This document shows, piece after piece, positions 22,421 through 33,279 of a stretch of 64,000 nucleotides of DNA. The stretch is taken from contig NC_092875.1 of NCBI RefSeq assembly GCF_028372415.1, positions 229,499,136 through 229,563,135 of the forward strand, written 5' to 3'. The notes beneath the pieces are model-generated. The model was not told where the DNA came from and did no database searches. It worked only from the letters and a program-made list of their open reading frames with translations. The translations under genes and the position numbers were made by a program. The first letter of the stretch is position 1. Each line of letters opens with the position of its first letter. The stretch is from Notamacropus eugenii (taxonomy: Eukaryota; Chordata; Mammalia; Diprotodontia; Macropodidae).

Positions 22421-23390
22421 CCTCAGAGTCCCTTTGCTGAAGACTCCATTGAAATTGCAGAATCTTTTCTACTCTCCTAACGGAAGAGTGGAAAAACTCA
22501 AATGGCTTATGAAAAATGGAGCAGCAAAGAGCTCTACTAGTCGTAACATCTATGATTTGGGAATGGCAGGAGTGCCCTTAAAGGGAGATATAGATGCTGG
22601 TGCCCAGGACAAATATCACAAAATGCTCCTGAGGCAAGCAGCAGGAAACGTCTTCAAATCAACTTTTAAAAACAAAGCCAGCTGGGAGAGTAGGAGGAGG
22701 GATCCTTCAATTAGCCAGAAGCCACCCTCAGGAGGCTGCCAGGAGTTGGGGAGACTGGTAGTCTCCCATTTTATGTATAGTCCCTCCCCCCAGGAAGACT
22801 TGGAGTGTCCCCTGAAGAACAGTCCTATGACAGTTATGTGCGTACAGAGAAGATGGGAGTCCTGGTGGATTGAGAGAGCAGCGGAGAGAAGAAAAAGGGA
22901 AAGCACAGAGAAGTGAAAAAATCAGGATAGAAACTACCTCCTTTGGCTCTGGTGCCTTGACTAGGTGCAAACGCTCTTTTATTAAATCAGACAGTCAGAA
23001 CTGACTTGAACTGGGCCTGTCTTAACTACTCAAAAAGTATTTATACTAGTCAACGCACCAGAGCCAAATGGGGTGGTTTCTATCCCACTCTTACAAAAGA
23101 CATAGACTTTGAAGTCTCCAGAGCCAGGGCACGTAGGGAGGAGCCAACACCACCCTTGATTCCCAGCATCTGCATCCCCAGAGACTGCTAGGAGTAGACT
23201 TCTCAAGTGAGATCATTCTCTCCCCTGTAAAGCTGAGATTTCATTTTGCTTCTGGGTCACAGAATCCCTGCACCTATATTCTGTTGTACTGCTTCCCTGA
23301 GTGCTGTTTTATTGTTTGATCTGGTAAATATATTTCTCAATATCTATGATTGTCTTTTGAGTAATAAGTACTTGTTGGGAAAAGAAGATT
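22421..23390. other. Unassigned block, possibly LTR-derived
   Basis: The 171-codon plus frame at 22401-22916 starts in a SINE scrap and shows no domain, so I do not call it a gene. The block contains a strong inverted repeat (22925-23085) and a 3' part with 'gatctggtaaatatatttct' resembling an LTR polyadenylation region. I cannot define ends. Confidence 0.3.
22925..23085. repeat. 40-bp inverted repeat with 81-bp loop
   Basis: The arm at 22925-22964 and the reverse complement of 23046-23085 agree at 36 of 40 positions. They share 'tttggctctggtgc', 'ggatagaaac' and 'ttgactag'. Could be terminal repeats of a tiny transposon or a hairpin within a larger element. Confidence 0.75.
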
Positions 23391-23910
23391 AAACTGCTTG
23401 AGATGAAGTTTATTACCCTCTGGGTCTGAGACAGATCTGCTCTCCTACTACCTACTCTGAGACATCAGAGAAAGTGGCTTTTTTCCTGAACTCTCCCAAA
23501 AGAAACACATCCTGATACTTGAAACACCTGAGGCTGTAATAGGCAGATGTAATTCCAAGGCCCACATTCCTCCTTGAAGACAGAAGACCAAGGGTGTGAT
23601 CTCTCAGCTACTGCTATCTTCTTAATCTCGAGGGAGTTGGAACTCTGAGCAGAGTATGGCATTGCAGACCTCTCAACATGCCTCCATTACATAGTGCCCC
23701 AGGATCTCTGCCACAGAAGTAATTATTTTTACTACGTGGGTACTAACCTCAGTGGTTTTAAAACTGCTGAAGTGGTGTCATGGTTGTCAGTGCTTTCTAA
23801 ATCCTGGTGCCTGAAGCAGAGGATTTTGCTCCTTTAATGTTATCTATCTGAAATTATTGAAAGAAGTAGGAAATTCTCATTTGTTTCCTGCTTCTTCAAA
23901 TGAGTTCCTA
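23391..23910. other. Unassigned intergenic stretch
   Basis: No supported feature. Confidence 0.35.
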
Positions 23911-23914
23911 TTGA

Positions 23915-24095
23915 ACAGAACTCTGGACCTAAAGTCAAATCCTGCTCTTCCCTTCACTCAGGCTCAGTTTCCTCCTCTGTAAAATTAGGATAATAAGAGC
24001 ATCTACTTTAAAAGTTTGTCCTCAGGATCAGATGTGATTATGTATGTAAAACACTTTGCAAACCTTGAAGCTGTCTATAAATGAGAGCTACTCTT
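23915..24095 (+). repeat. MIR SINE, plus strand
   Basis: 'ctcagtttcctcctctgtaa', 'taataagagcatctacttta' and 'aaacactttgcaaaccttga' match the MIR core and tail. Confidence 0.75.
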
Positions 24096-24268
24096 TTTTT
24101 AATTGTCATCAACATTTCCTTTAGAAGTTTTAAATTCGATCACTCACCAATTTAAAGATACCCTTAGCTCCCTCCAGCTATTGCTAGTAATTTCTACAAG
24201 GAATTTTTCTCATTCCTTTCTTATAGACGCTGCTATGTCATGAAATTCTTTCAGAATAGGCAGACAAA

Positions 24269-25357
24269 ATGCCCAGAAAAGGGGAAAGAAATAAAACTAT
24301 TGAAGGGTACTTTATTGGAGAACAGACACCTCCTCCCTTCCTTTCTGACGAGGAAGAACAATGCTTACCATCAGGCAAAGACACAGAAATCAAGGATTCT
24401 GTGTCCCAGCCCACTCAATGGGCTCAGGCCATGGAAGAACTCAAAAAGAATTTTGAAAATCAAGTTAGAGAGGTGGAGGAAAAACTGGGAAGAGAAATGA
24501 GAGGGATGAAAGAGAAGCATGAAAAGCAGATCAGCTCCCTGCTAAAGGAGAACCAAAAAAATGTTGAAGAAATTAACACCTTGAAAACTAGCCTAACTCA
24601 ATTGGCAAAAGAGGTTCAAAAGGCCAATGAGGAGAAGAATGCTTTCAAAAGCAGAATTAGCCAAATGGAAAAGGAGATGCAAAAGCTCACTGAAGAAAAT
24701 AGATCTTTCAAAACTGGAATGGCACAGATGGACGCTAAGGACTTTATGAGAAAGACAGATATCACAGAACATAGCGTGAAGATTCGAAAAATGGAAGATA
24801 ATGTGAAATATCTTATTGGAAAAACAACTGACCTGGAAAATAGAATCAGGAGAGACAATGTAAAAATTCTGGGACTACCTGAAAACCATGATCAAAAGAA
24901 GAGCCTAGACATCATCTTCCATGAAATTATCAAGGAAAACTGCCCTGAGATTCTAGAACCAGAGGGCAAAATAAATATTCAAGGAATCCGCAGAACACCG
25001 CATGAAAGAGATCCAAAAAGAGAAACTCCTAGGAGCATTGTGGCCAAATTCCAGAATTCCCAGGTGCAAGAGAAAATATTGCAAGCAGCTAGAAAGAAAC
25101 AATTCAAGTATTGTGGAAATACAATCAGGATAACACAAGATCTAGCACCCTCTACATTAAGGGATCGAAGGGAATGGAATAGGATATTCCAGAAGTCAAA
25201 GGAACTAGGACTAAAACCAAGAATCACCTACCCAGCAAAACTGAGTATAATACTTCAGGAGAAAAAATGGTCTTTCAATGAAATAGAGGATTTTCAAATT
25301 TTCTTGATGAAAAGACCAGAGCTGAAAAGAAAATTTGACTTTCTAACACAAGAATGA
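24269..25357 (+). CDS. L1/HAL1 ORF1 protein, intact
   Basis: A 362-residue RNA-binding chaperone of L1-type elements, which forms cytoplasmic ribonucleoprotein particles with element RNA. After a short basic N-terminus (NKTIEGYF about 8-15, an acidic DEEE near 27-30), residues about 52-193 are rich in heptad-like E/K/L, consistent with the trimerising coiled coil. An RRM-like domain begins at RRDNVKILGLPE (about 194-205) and runs to about 285. A C-terminal domain follows, with REWNRIFQ (301-308) and YPAKLSI (321-327). There are no internal stops and the length is near normal. The start is the ATG abutting the target duplication. Upstream promoter sequence is missing, so expression would need a flanking promoter. 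There is no evidence of host use. Confidence 0.85.
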   Translation: MPRKGERNKTIEGYFIGEQTPPPFLSDEEEQCLPSGKDTEIKDSVSQPTQWAQAMEELKKNFENQVREVEEKLGREMRGMKEKHEKQISSLLKENQKNVEEINTLKTSLTQLAKEVQKANEEKNAFKSRISQMEKEMQKLTEENRSFKTGMAQMDAKDFMRKTDITEHSVKIRKMEDNVKYLIGKTTDLENRIRRDNVKILGLPENHDQKKSLDIIFHEIIKENCPEILEPEGKINIQGIRRTPHERDPKRETPRSIVAKFQNSQVQEKILQAARKKQFKYCGNTIRITQDLAPSTLRDRREWNRIFQKSKELGLKPRITYPAKLSIILQEKKWSFNEIEDFQIFLMKRPELKRKFDFLTQE

Positions 25358-25799
25358 AGAGAACCATGAAAAGGTGAACAGCAAAGAGAAGTCATAAGGG
25401 ACTTACTAAAGTTGAACTGTTTACATTCCTACATGGAAAGACAATATTTGTAACTCTTGAAACATTTCAGTATCTGGGTACTGGGTGGGAGTACATACAC
25501 ACACATGCACACACGCACACATACATAGAGACAGAGTGCACAGAGGGAACTGAAGAGGATGGGATCATATCTCAAAAAAAAAAAATGAAATCAAGCAGTG
25601 AGAGAGAAATATTGGGAGGAGAAAGGGAGAAGTTGAATGGGGCAAATTATCTCTCATAAAAGAGGCAAGCAAAAGACTTATTAGTGGAGGGATAAAGAGG
25701 GGAGGTGAGAGAAAAACATGAGGTCTACTCTCATCACATTCCACCAAAGGAAAGAATAAAATGCACACTCATTTTGATAGGAAAACCTATCTCATAATA

Positions 25800-26285
25800 C
25801 AGGAGAGTGGGGGACAGGGGCATAAGCAGGGTCGGGGGGAGGATGGAGGGGAGGGCATGGGGAGGAGAATGCAATCCAAGGTCGACACTCATGAGGAGGG
25901 AAAGGATCATAAGAGAATAGAAGTAATGGGGGACAGGATAGGATGGAGGGAAATATAGTTAGTCCTATACAATACAACTAGTATGGAAATCATTTGCAAA
26001 ACTACACAGATTTGGCCTATATTGAATTGCTTGTCTTCCAAGGGGAAGGGGTGGAGAGGGAGGGAGCTAAAGATGTTGGAACTCAAAGTATTAGGATCAA
26101 ATGTAATGTTCTTACCACTGGGAAATAAGAAATACAGGTTAAGGGGTCAAGAAAGCTATCTGGCCCTACAGGACAAAAGAGAAGACGGAGACAAGGGCAG
26201 GGAGGGAGGATAGAGGGGAGAGCAGATTGGTCACAGGGGCAATTAGAATGCTTGGGATTGGGGGGGGAGGGGATAAAAGGGGAGA
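25800..26285 (+). promoter_or_regulatory. G-rich polypurine segment of the element 3' UTR
   Basis: Several G-runs occur on the sense strand, notably around 25808-25865 and 26255-26283 (runs of 3 to 8 G separated by short spacers). They are compatible with G-quadruplexes, as described for L1 3' UTRs of other mammals. Folding is inferred. Confidence 0.5.
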
Positions 26286-26639
26286 AAATTTGTAACCCAA
26301 AATTTTGTGAAAATAAATGTTAAAAAAAAAAAAAGAATAGGCAGACAAATCAGCACAATATGTGACAAATATTATAGGAATAAAAAATTTATAAGGCAAG
26401 AACAAATTAGAATATCTTCAAAAAGTGAGATACAAAATAGTAATTAAACTGCTTCTGTATTGCTTGAAGTGTTGGGGGTAAAAGGCCCAAATATATTAGT
26501 CTCTAATATTCCCCAAACTCTAATACCTAAACTATTTTCTTCTTAAAAAACCAAAAAGGTGTCAAAAAATAACCTTAGCACCTATAAGAAACACTTTAAT
26601 TACCCAGGGGATCTGAAAATGGACCCGGCAAAAATATAA

Positions 26640-26860
26640 TTTTTTACATTTAGCTAGCACTTTAAGGATTGCAATGTACCTTGCATATATGATCTCACTG
26701 ATAAGATCTCTGTGAGGTAGGTATCATTATCCCCATTTTTCAGATGAGGAAACTTAAATTCCAAGAACTGAAGAAACTTGCTCATGGTCACAGCAAGTGT
26801 CATTAGTGAGATCTGAGTCCAGGTATTACTGATTCCCAGGCCAGCATTTCATGTACTGTT
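26640..26860 (-). repeat. MIR SINE, minus strand
   Basis: 'tctgtgaggtaggtatcatt', 'cagatgaggaaacttaaatt' and 'cttgctcatggtcacagcaa' follow reverse MIR order. The 26350-26640 interval before it is unassigned. Confidence 0.8.
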
Positions 26861-27224
26861 GCAGATTAGATGCTATTGTCAGAAGTAGAATGTCTGGTTA
26901 TTCACCAGCAATTACAAATAGGTACATTTTTAAATTTTGGTTTTCAAGAAAACTGTATTCTAAAAAATTAAAGTATACTGCAAATGTGGCATAAGAATCA
27001 AGTAACATGTCATAAAAGTATGTTACATACAATTGCAAACTACATAGCAAAACAGGAAAATAATCTATTATATATAAACTGGAGTTTCAGATGTGAGAAA
27101 TTTCTCTACTAAAATAGGGAATAGTATATACTGGCACCTACTAGTGAAACGTGGTACGGCAATAAGTCCTAATATACAATGAAAATTCCTAAGCAAAAGA
27201 AATGAGTTGTTTTCACAGATTCAC

Positions 27225-27395
27225 AGAGCTGGGAGGGAAGTTATCTAATATAGTCTTCTCATTTTATAGATGAGAAAACCAAGACTCAGAATGGTAAAGT
27301 GACTTTCCTGAGATTGCACATGTAATAAGTGACTGAATAATGCTTATGAACCCAGGTTCCCTGACTATAAAGCAGTCTTTATCCCTCTGCATTAT
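27225..27395 (-). repeat. MIR3-like SINE, minus strand
   Basis: 'gagctgggagggaagttatc', 'ttatagatgagaaaaccaag' and 'cccaggttccctgactataa' are typical of this SINE reversed. Confidence 0.7.
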
Positions 27396-27399
27396 GTAT

Positions 27400-28105
27400 G
27401 GGTAAACAGAACTCTTTCTAGCTGAATTCAACCATCATGGCTAACAAAACCATTTGGAATTATTACAGCTTGCATCAAGTAGAAATCAAAGCTAGAATCT
27501 CTCCTTGTCTTCATAATTCTGTAGGTTCCTCTGATAGACTCAAGTGAGCTTTCTTTTACAATTGGTTATTAGATTTCAATACTTAGAGCCAAAGGCCATT
27601 ACCAAACTTATAGAACAAGGATTAGATGCAGTATATTCTTCTGAAGAGGTTCTAAAGTTGAGATCAGAAAAAAAGGAGTGTGAATTCTAAGTATGAAAAT
27701 ATAAAACATGTTAAGAGTTGATTTAAATGAGAGTAATGAAACCAATGCATCACTTTTTTTCATCTTTTTTTTTAAAAGAAAAACTTTCCACTCTGATTTC
27801 TGAAGTCCCCAGCCCTACAGCTGACAATTTAAAAATTAAAAAGTAATTTACCTTTTCTAGAAATGTTTTTGAATATATATGAGCCTCAGAATTACACTAG
27901 TCAATATCTAGCATGGTTCTTGAAACAGAATGTAAAATAAAAAACCTGTAAAATAAAAACCCTGCTTCATCCAAACCTGGGTTTCCTCAGTTTCCTATGG
28001 AAATGAACTGTTGTACTTAGTAGGTAGACCAAGGCCATTGGGCTGCTCTCAGGAACAGCCCCAGACTTGGGAGGGAATTGGGACAACTTTTAACTTCAGA
28101 AGAGT
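27400..28105. other. Unassigned intergenic stretch
   Basis: No gene. The 87-codon frame at 28011-28274 overlaps an L2 end and has no domain. Confidence 0.35.
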
Positions 28106-28109
28106 TCCA

Positions 28110-28220
28110 AGAGAGCATTTATTAAGTGCCTGTGATGAGAAAGGTGCCAGGGATACAAAGATGAAAAACAGTAGTAGTAAGGTCCTGCCTTGTGCCACCC
28201 AACAGTTTACATCTGCTCAA
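28110..28220 (-). repeat. L2-like 3' end, minus strand
   Basis: 'gcatttattaagtgcctgtg' then 'ggtgccagggatacaaagat' is the reversed L2 terminus. Confidence 0.65.
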
Positions 28221-28359
28221 GAACCTATCTATTATACTAGAGATAACACCTTTAATCACAGCAGTATAGTCTGAAAACAATTAGCTGACGCCCTTTACAA
28301 TTCAAAACGAAACAAAACAAAATCACAACTTCTCCCTATAAATAGCTAAGGAGGTACTG

Positions 28360-28503
28360 TTTCTTTCTTTCTCTCTTTCTTCCTCCTTCCTCCCTCTCTC
28401 TCTCACTTTCTTTCCTTCTTTTTCTTCCTCTTCCTTCCTTCCTTCCTTCCTTCCTTCCTTCCTTCCTTCCTTCCTTCCTTCCTTCCTTCCTTCCTTTCTT
28501 TCT
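28360..28503 (+). repeat. Polypyrimidine tract with (TTCC)n
   Basis: Mixed C/T run ending in about sixteen perfect ttcc units (about 28432-28497). It has mirror symmetry and could form triplex DNA. Confidence 0.9.
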
Positions 28504-30315
28504 GTGAGGAGAGTGGATATACTAGCAATAAATTAAACCAGCCAGAGCTAGCTTGAATTCTTTGACTTCCTTTTTATTTGCTGGTATGAAGAAAGCAAAC
28601 ATATCTGACACTGATCTCTTTGTTATGTTGTAATTTAGATCTCTTTCCTGAAGCATACCTATGACACTATATTCTCATCTCTATCTTGGCTAAAATCACA
28701 AATCCTCCTAATTTAGAAAGTCTATTTATACCTCAAAAAAAAGTATTACACAGCAGAGGAAATACACAAAATACAAAATAATCCTCGGCCAATTTTCCAT
28801 ATCATTTTCTGGGAGATTACATACAATGGCTATTGCTTAAAATGCAAATTTCCTGACATCAATTATCCTATAATATATTCCTCTCTAGTGTTGTATTGAT
28901 GCTCATAATATTCTTTAGCTGGTTTGGAAAAGGTTTGCTTCAGACTGACCCAACTATCAGATACCTAAAATTAAAGATTTATTCTTTTAAACCATTCGTC
29001 CCAGTGAACTATAAGAAAATTATTTTCTGAAATCATTTAAGAATTACATACAGATGGTTTAATTTTAACAAATGAACCAGGTAATCTCTAATTTATCACT
29101 TTGTAACTTATCATAAGAGTTAAGCACAGGATTATACAATCATTGCTACGCCTGTAGCATTTCCCGTATTGTTGATATCTTGGTATTTAATATTTAACCC
29201 TTGGGTCTGTTGAAATCACTCTTTTGTGAGACTGATTCTGATAATTAAAATACAACATTTAAAAAGCATAACCTAATTCTTTGAACTGTAGTTTTGAATT
29301 TGGTACATTGAATTGCTCCTTCCTCATAAATAATTGCATACACTATAATGTTAAGTGCCCAGAAATGAAAGATTGCTTCTATTAATACAATCATTTTGAA
29401 ATTATCACCTTTAAAGTTTCATTTATATTATTTACTATTAATAATCCTTGTTACTTATTAATATATCTTATCGTTATCGATGCAATGAAAATCTTTCGGA
29501 ATATTGTATTTCAAAGATTACCCATAGGGCTAAAGTAGGCAAAGTTTGTCTTTGGGACCTAACCCCTCCCTTAATTCACTATTCTCCTTATATCTAAAGT
29601 TCTTCTCTGACTTGGCTTATTTTCCCCTTCATTGAAAGACTCAAATTTCTACCTCTGAACGTAATGGAGGTTTGTAAAATACATGCATAGGTATTTTCGA
29701 CCTTCCTTCAGTACACCCTGTGAAAGTTTGAGGGAAGGAGGAGGAGTGCTACTTCTGGCCCTGAATATGGTCTTACAAGAATTCCCTGGGCTGCTAAGCC
29801 AGAAATCAGTACAAAAAAGGGGGGCATGTCCTTCTATCTCTCTCATTTCTTTTCTGGCTTCAAAGCATGAGGACTATTTTGAACTGCATCCAGAGAATTT
29901 AGTGGAGGAAGGACAGCTGCCCTACCTCCCATCTGGCCCCATCTGACAGTACACACATGTCCTGCTTAGGCAAGCTTATGTCTGGAATAGGGTGGGACTC
30001 TCTTATTTCTTTCCTTAAGTAGGTAGCCTTGTGAATTTCAAAAAAAAATCTGAAAATTAGTAATTGCAGCTGTAGTACTGTCTTTCCCTGGTATGATAAT
30101 GAAAGCAATACCCACAGACACAATGGCAAGCCATGGTGTCCACCAGACTGATAGTAGGGGAAATATCTGCTTTGCCAGCAGTCTTTCATCACTGGAATAT
30201 TAGGACAGTTCAAGGGAAAAGTAAAATACCAAAATATCTAATTGGTAGTCCTGAATATTATATTATCTCCTAATGAGGCTTGAATATCAGCCTCCCAGGA
30301 GAGGTACTAGTTATT
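28504..30315. other. Unassigned intergenic stretch, about 1.8 kb
   Basis: No repeat family recognised and no convincing frame. Opposed frames at 29649-29946 and 29899-30213 are domainless. AT-rich from about 28850 to 29520. Confidence 0.4.
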
Positions 30316-30319
30316 GAAT

Positions 30320-30600
30320 TCTAGCCTCAGGGCCTATAGTACCCGTTACTGGGGAGGCTGACGTTAATGGATCTTTTGAGCTCAGGGGGTCTGAGTTGCA
30401 GGAGGGTAAGCTGATTGGAGATCTATTAAGTTCTGCATTAACTTGGGGGATGACCCTCTGAGAGCAGGGGAGGAAAGGCAAGACAGTTCAGGAGAGAAGT
30501 AGAGCAAGTCAGAGTTCTCCTGCAGATCATAGTGGAACTGGGAAGTGAATGACCCCCTGCACTTCCATCCTGGGCAAGACAGGGAGACCGGGTGTTTTAA
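30320..30600 (+). pseudogene. 7SL (SRP) RNA retro-pseudogene
   Basis: The 5' part has 'ggcctatagtacccgttact' and 'ggggaggctgacgttaatgg' followed by 'gatcttttgagctcag', matching the Alu domain of signal recognition particle RNA. The middle contains S-domain sequence ('gagcaggggaggaaaggcaa', 'gagtagagcaagtcaga' region), and the end 'cacttccatcctgggcaaga' plus 'cagggagacc' matches the 3' strand of the Alu domain. It covers essentially the full ~300-nt RNA rather than an Alu-like SINE, with many substitutions and a short A-rich end. It is therefore a dead retrocopy rather than a functional SRP RNA gene. Confidence 0.8.
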
Positions 30601-31262
30601 AAATGAAAAAAGTTACCGAATTCTATAAAATGGCTCTGTTCCTACATGTTATGATTCTTATTATGGTTATCATTTCTTTCTGCATAGAAATAAATTCTTT
30701 TGCCTAATTCTTATTGTGCACTGAATACCTCTTTTCCTACTCTTCTTTTTGGGAAGTCCCTGGAAACGAGCCAAAAAATAAAACAATTTCCTGGATACTG
30801 GGATAGGACTTTACTGAGCCAATGAGTGTGAGTACAGGGTTGAATCCCTCTAATTAGAGGTAAAGTTTCACCAGAGCTGAACCCCAGCAAACATCAATGA
30901 CTAGATACAGAATAGGGAGTGGTTCAGATCACCAGCCCCCATTCTTTCTGCAGCAGCAACTCCTCTATACTAGATTAGGTGTCCTACGCCTGCCTACCCA
31001 GGGCCCTTTTACAGGTTTCAAAATTATGCTTTCTCATACCCACCCCATCAAAACTCCATTCAGTCAGTGGTTAATAGGGAAGTATCTGTTGAACTTAACT
31101 CACATTAAGTTATGAATTACTGAAATTTAAGGTAGTTAGATTGCAACAAGGGTACCTTATTATCTGAAAGAAATAATACTCTAATGCTAGAATTTCAGCA
31201 GAGACGCTTAGGGCATGAAAGACCTCCCTGATGGCCTTCAAATTATGCCAGATCAGCTTTTT
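30601..31262. other. Unassigned intergenic stretch
   Basis: No gene or repeat recognised immediately before the RPL23A retrocopy. Confidence 0.35.
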
Positions 31263-31264
31263 CA

Positions 31265-31694
31265 CCCACAATGATGCCAAAGTCAGAGAAGGAAGCTGTC
31301 TCCCTAAGACAGAAGTCACATGTCAAAGGCCTCAAATGCCAAGAAGGCAGTGTTTTAGGTTGTCCAAAGCCTCAACAAAAGAAAAATCTACCTTCTGAAA
31401 CTGGCTTCAAAAACAACCCAAGGTCCTTCAGAAAAGTCCCTCTTGGAGTAAAAAGCTTGACCACTATGAAGTTTCCCTTGATCACTGAGTATGTAATGGG
31501 GAAGAATGAGGACAACAATGCTCCAATATTCATTGTGGATATCAAGGCCAATAAACATCAGATCAAGGAGGCTGTCAAGGAGCTGAATAACATTGATTTG
31601 GTTAAGATCAAGAAAATGACCCAGTTTAATGGAGGAAAGAAGGCTCTCTTTGTCTAACTATAGTGCTTTGGATATTGCCAATAAAACTTTACTC
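31265..31694 (+). pseudogene. RPL23A: Processed pseudogene of RPL23A
   Basis: The source gene encodes ribosomal protein uL23 of the 60S subunit. An intronless 128-codon frame starts at 31271 and matches the family in its C-terminal half: FPLITEYVMGKNEDNN, FIVDIKANKHQIKEAVKELN and GGKKA are clear. The N-terminal basic extension is heavily altered (KKK-rich blocks became mixed residues). The frame stops at 31657. After a one-base shift the expected YxALDxANK ending is still visible near 31660-31690. Loss of introns plus these lesions mark it as a retrocopy. No poly(A) tail is visible because a hAT element abuts its end. Confidence 0.85.
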
Positions 31695-33279
31695 AACTAA
31701 ACCAGAGCTTCTAAAACTTTTTCTATTATGACCCCTTTATGCCTGAGAAATTTTTGCATGACTCTAGGTACATAAAATAGGTATACAAATCAAACATTTA
31801 CTGATAATAAATCACAAAGAAATTTATTTTAAAACAATTCTTTGGTATACATATCATTTTACCATTTATTAAAGATGAAAGCAAATTTGCATATTAATGA
31901 GATGGTTGTGCTTACTTATTTTTAGACAAGGAATTAAATCTTGGCAGAATATTTGATACTGCAGAATATGGAGCATCTTCAATATTTTTCAGAGTTGACC
32001 GATATTTTGATTTTATATAATTGTCAATGCTGAGAATGCTGTTTCACATAAATACATGGTACAAAATGGCATAAGTATATTTAGGGCCATTTCAGAAATT
32101 GTTGGAAATTCTGTCCTAATTCCAAACCAAAATTCATTTAATGATTTTTTTTTTGGAAACTCAAGTTTTAAACCTGTGTTGCTTGACAACTTGGCAAATT
32201 CTTCTTGAACGTGTAATGGCAGATGACTGACTTTTTATTTCAATTGAGTATGCTTTATGAACCCAATTTAGTTTTTTAGAATCAAAATTTGAAGGGAACT
32301 ATTTCTGAAACTGGATCTCCAGGCACTTCAGATGATCAATTATAGCTCTTACAATGAAATCTTTGGGAAGGTTATTTTCAATTATAAAATCATCTGTGGC
32401 TATAAACATTTCTAAAGAGACATTTTCTACCCTATTCTTCCATATGTTAACTTTTTAAGTAAAACATTCAAGTTTATCCTTTAACATAAATTTGTTACAA
32501 TTCTTTCTTTGAAGCAACATGTTTAAATCATTGAGTTTTTTGAAAATATCTGACAACACAGCTTTCAAAGTCATAATTCATTACAAAAAAATGGACAAAA
32601 TCGGATTTCTGCTCAGTCAAAAATATTTCATCTTTCAATTCGATAATCTGTTTAAATTATGCCCTCTTGAGAGTCACCATACCTCTGCATGTAGTAAAAA
32701 AACTTTTGTAATTAGAGTCCATGTCTTTCCAAAGTTTTGAAAACAAATGAATATTAAGGGCGTGGCTTAATGTGTTAATAATGAAGTTAATGACTTTGAT
32801 AGTATCCACAAAGCACAACATCTAACTCTAGTGATATTTTTTTGGCTACAAGTACACCCTTATGGATCATGCAGTGAGTAAAAGTAATATGTTCATTGCC
32901 ACCAGCTTTAACTTTTGCTACAAATCCAACATTCTTGCCCATCATTGTCTGTACAGACTCCAATGCAATTTTTCCACTATAAACCTTCATTTCTGAAAAA
33001 AAATCATCTACTTTAAGATATATAGCTTTCCCTCTTGTGTGCCCTTCCAAAGGGCAACAAAACAGTAATTCCTCATACATGCTTCCTTCATAAACATAAC
33101 ATAAAGTAACAATTGTGCCATGTTAGAAATATCAGTTGTTTCATCTAACTGAATTGCAAACTTTGGGCTGACCTTAAACCTGGTTATAAACTGCTGGAAT
33201 TGATCATTCCTAATTTCAGAATTTCTTTTGGAAACAGTATCATTCAATAAAGGAATTTTACAAATTTCATTCCCATATG

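Larger units (their letters stand above)
24269..26333 (+). mobile_element. HAL1-like (ORF1-only) L1 derivative
   Basis: A 2065-bp insertion bounded by a perfect 16-bp target duplication, 'agaataggcagacaaa' at 24253-24268 and 26334-26349, and ending in a ~12-A tail. It contains a complete ORF1 (24269-25357) followed by ~975 bp of noncoding sequence with a CA-rich block (25492-25530) and G-rich polypurine segments. No ORF2 is present. This matches the half-L1 (HAL1) type, which supplies ORF1 protein and depends on L1 ORF2 in trans. The left junction falls exactly at the ORF1 ATG, so all of the 5' UTR is missing. The perfect duplication and open ORF indicate a young insertion. Confidence 0.88.

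Noticed and set aside
22401..22916. 171-codon plus-strand frame
   Set aside because: Begins in a MIR scrap and crosses unrelated sequence; no recognisable domain; a minus-strand frame of similar quality overlaps it.
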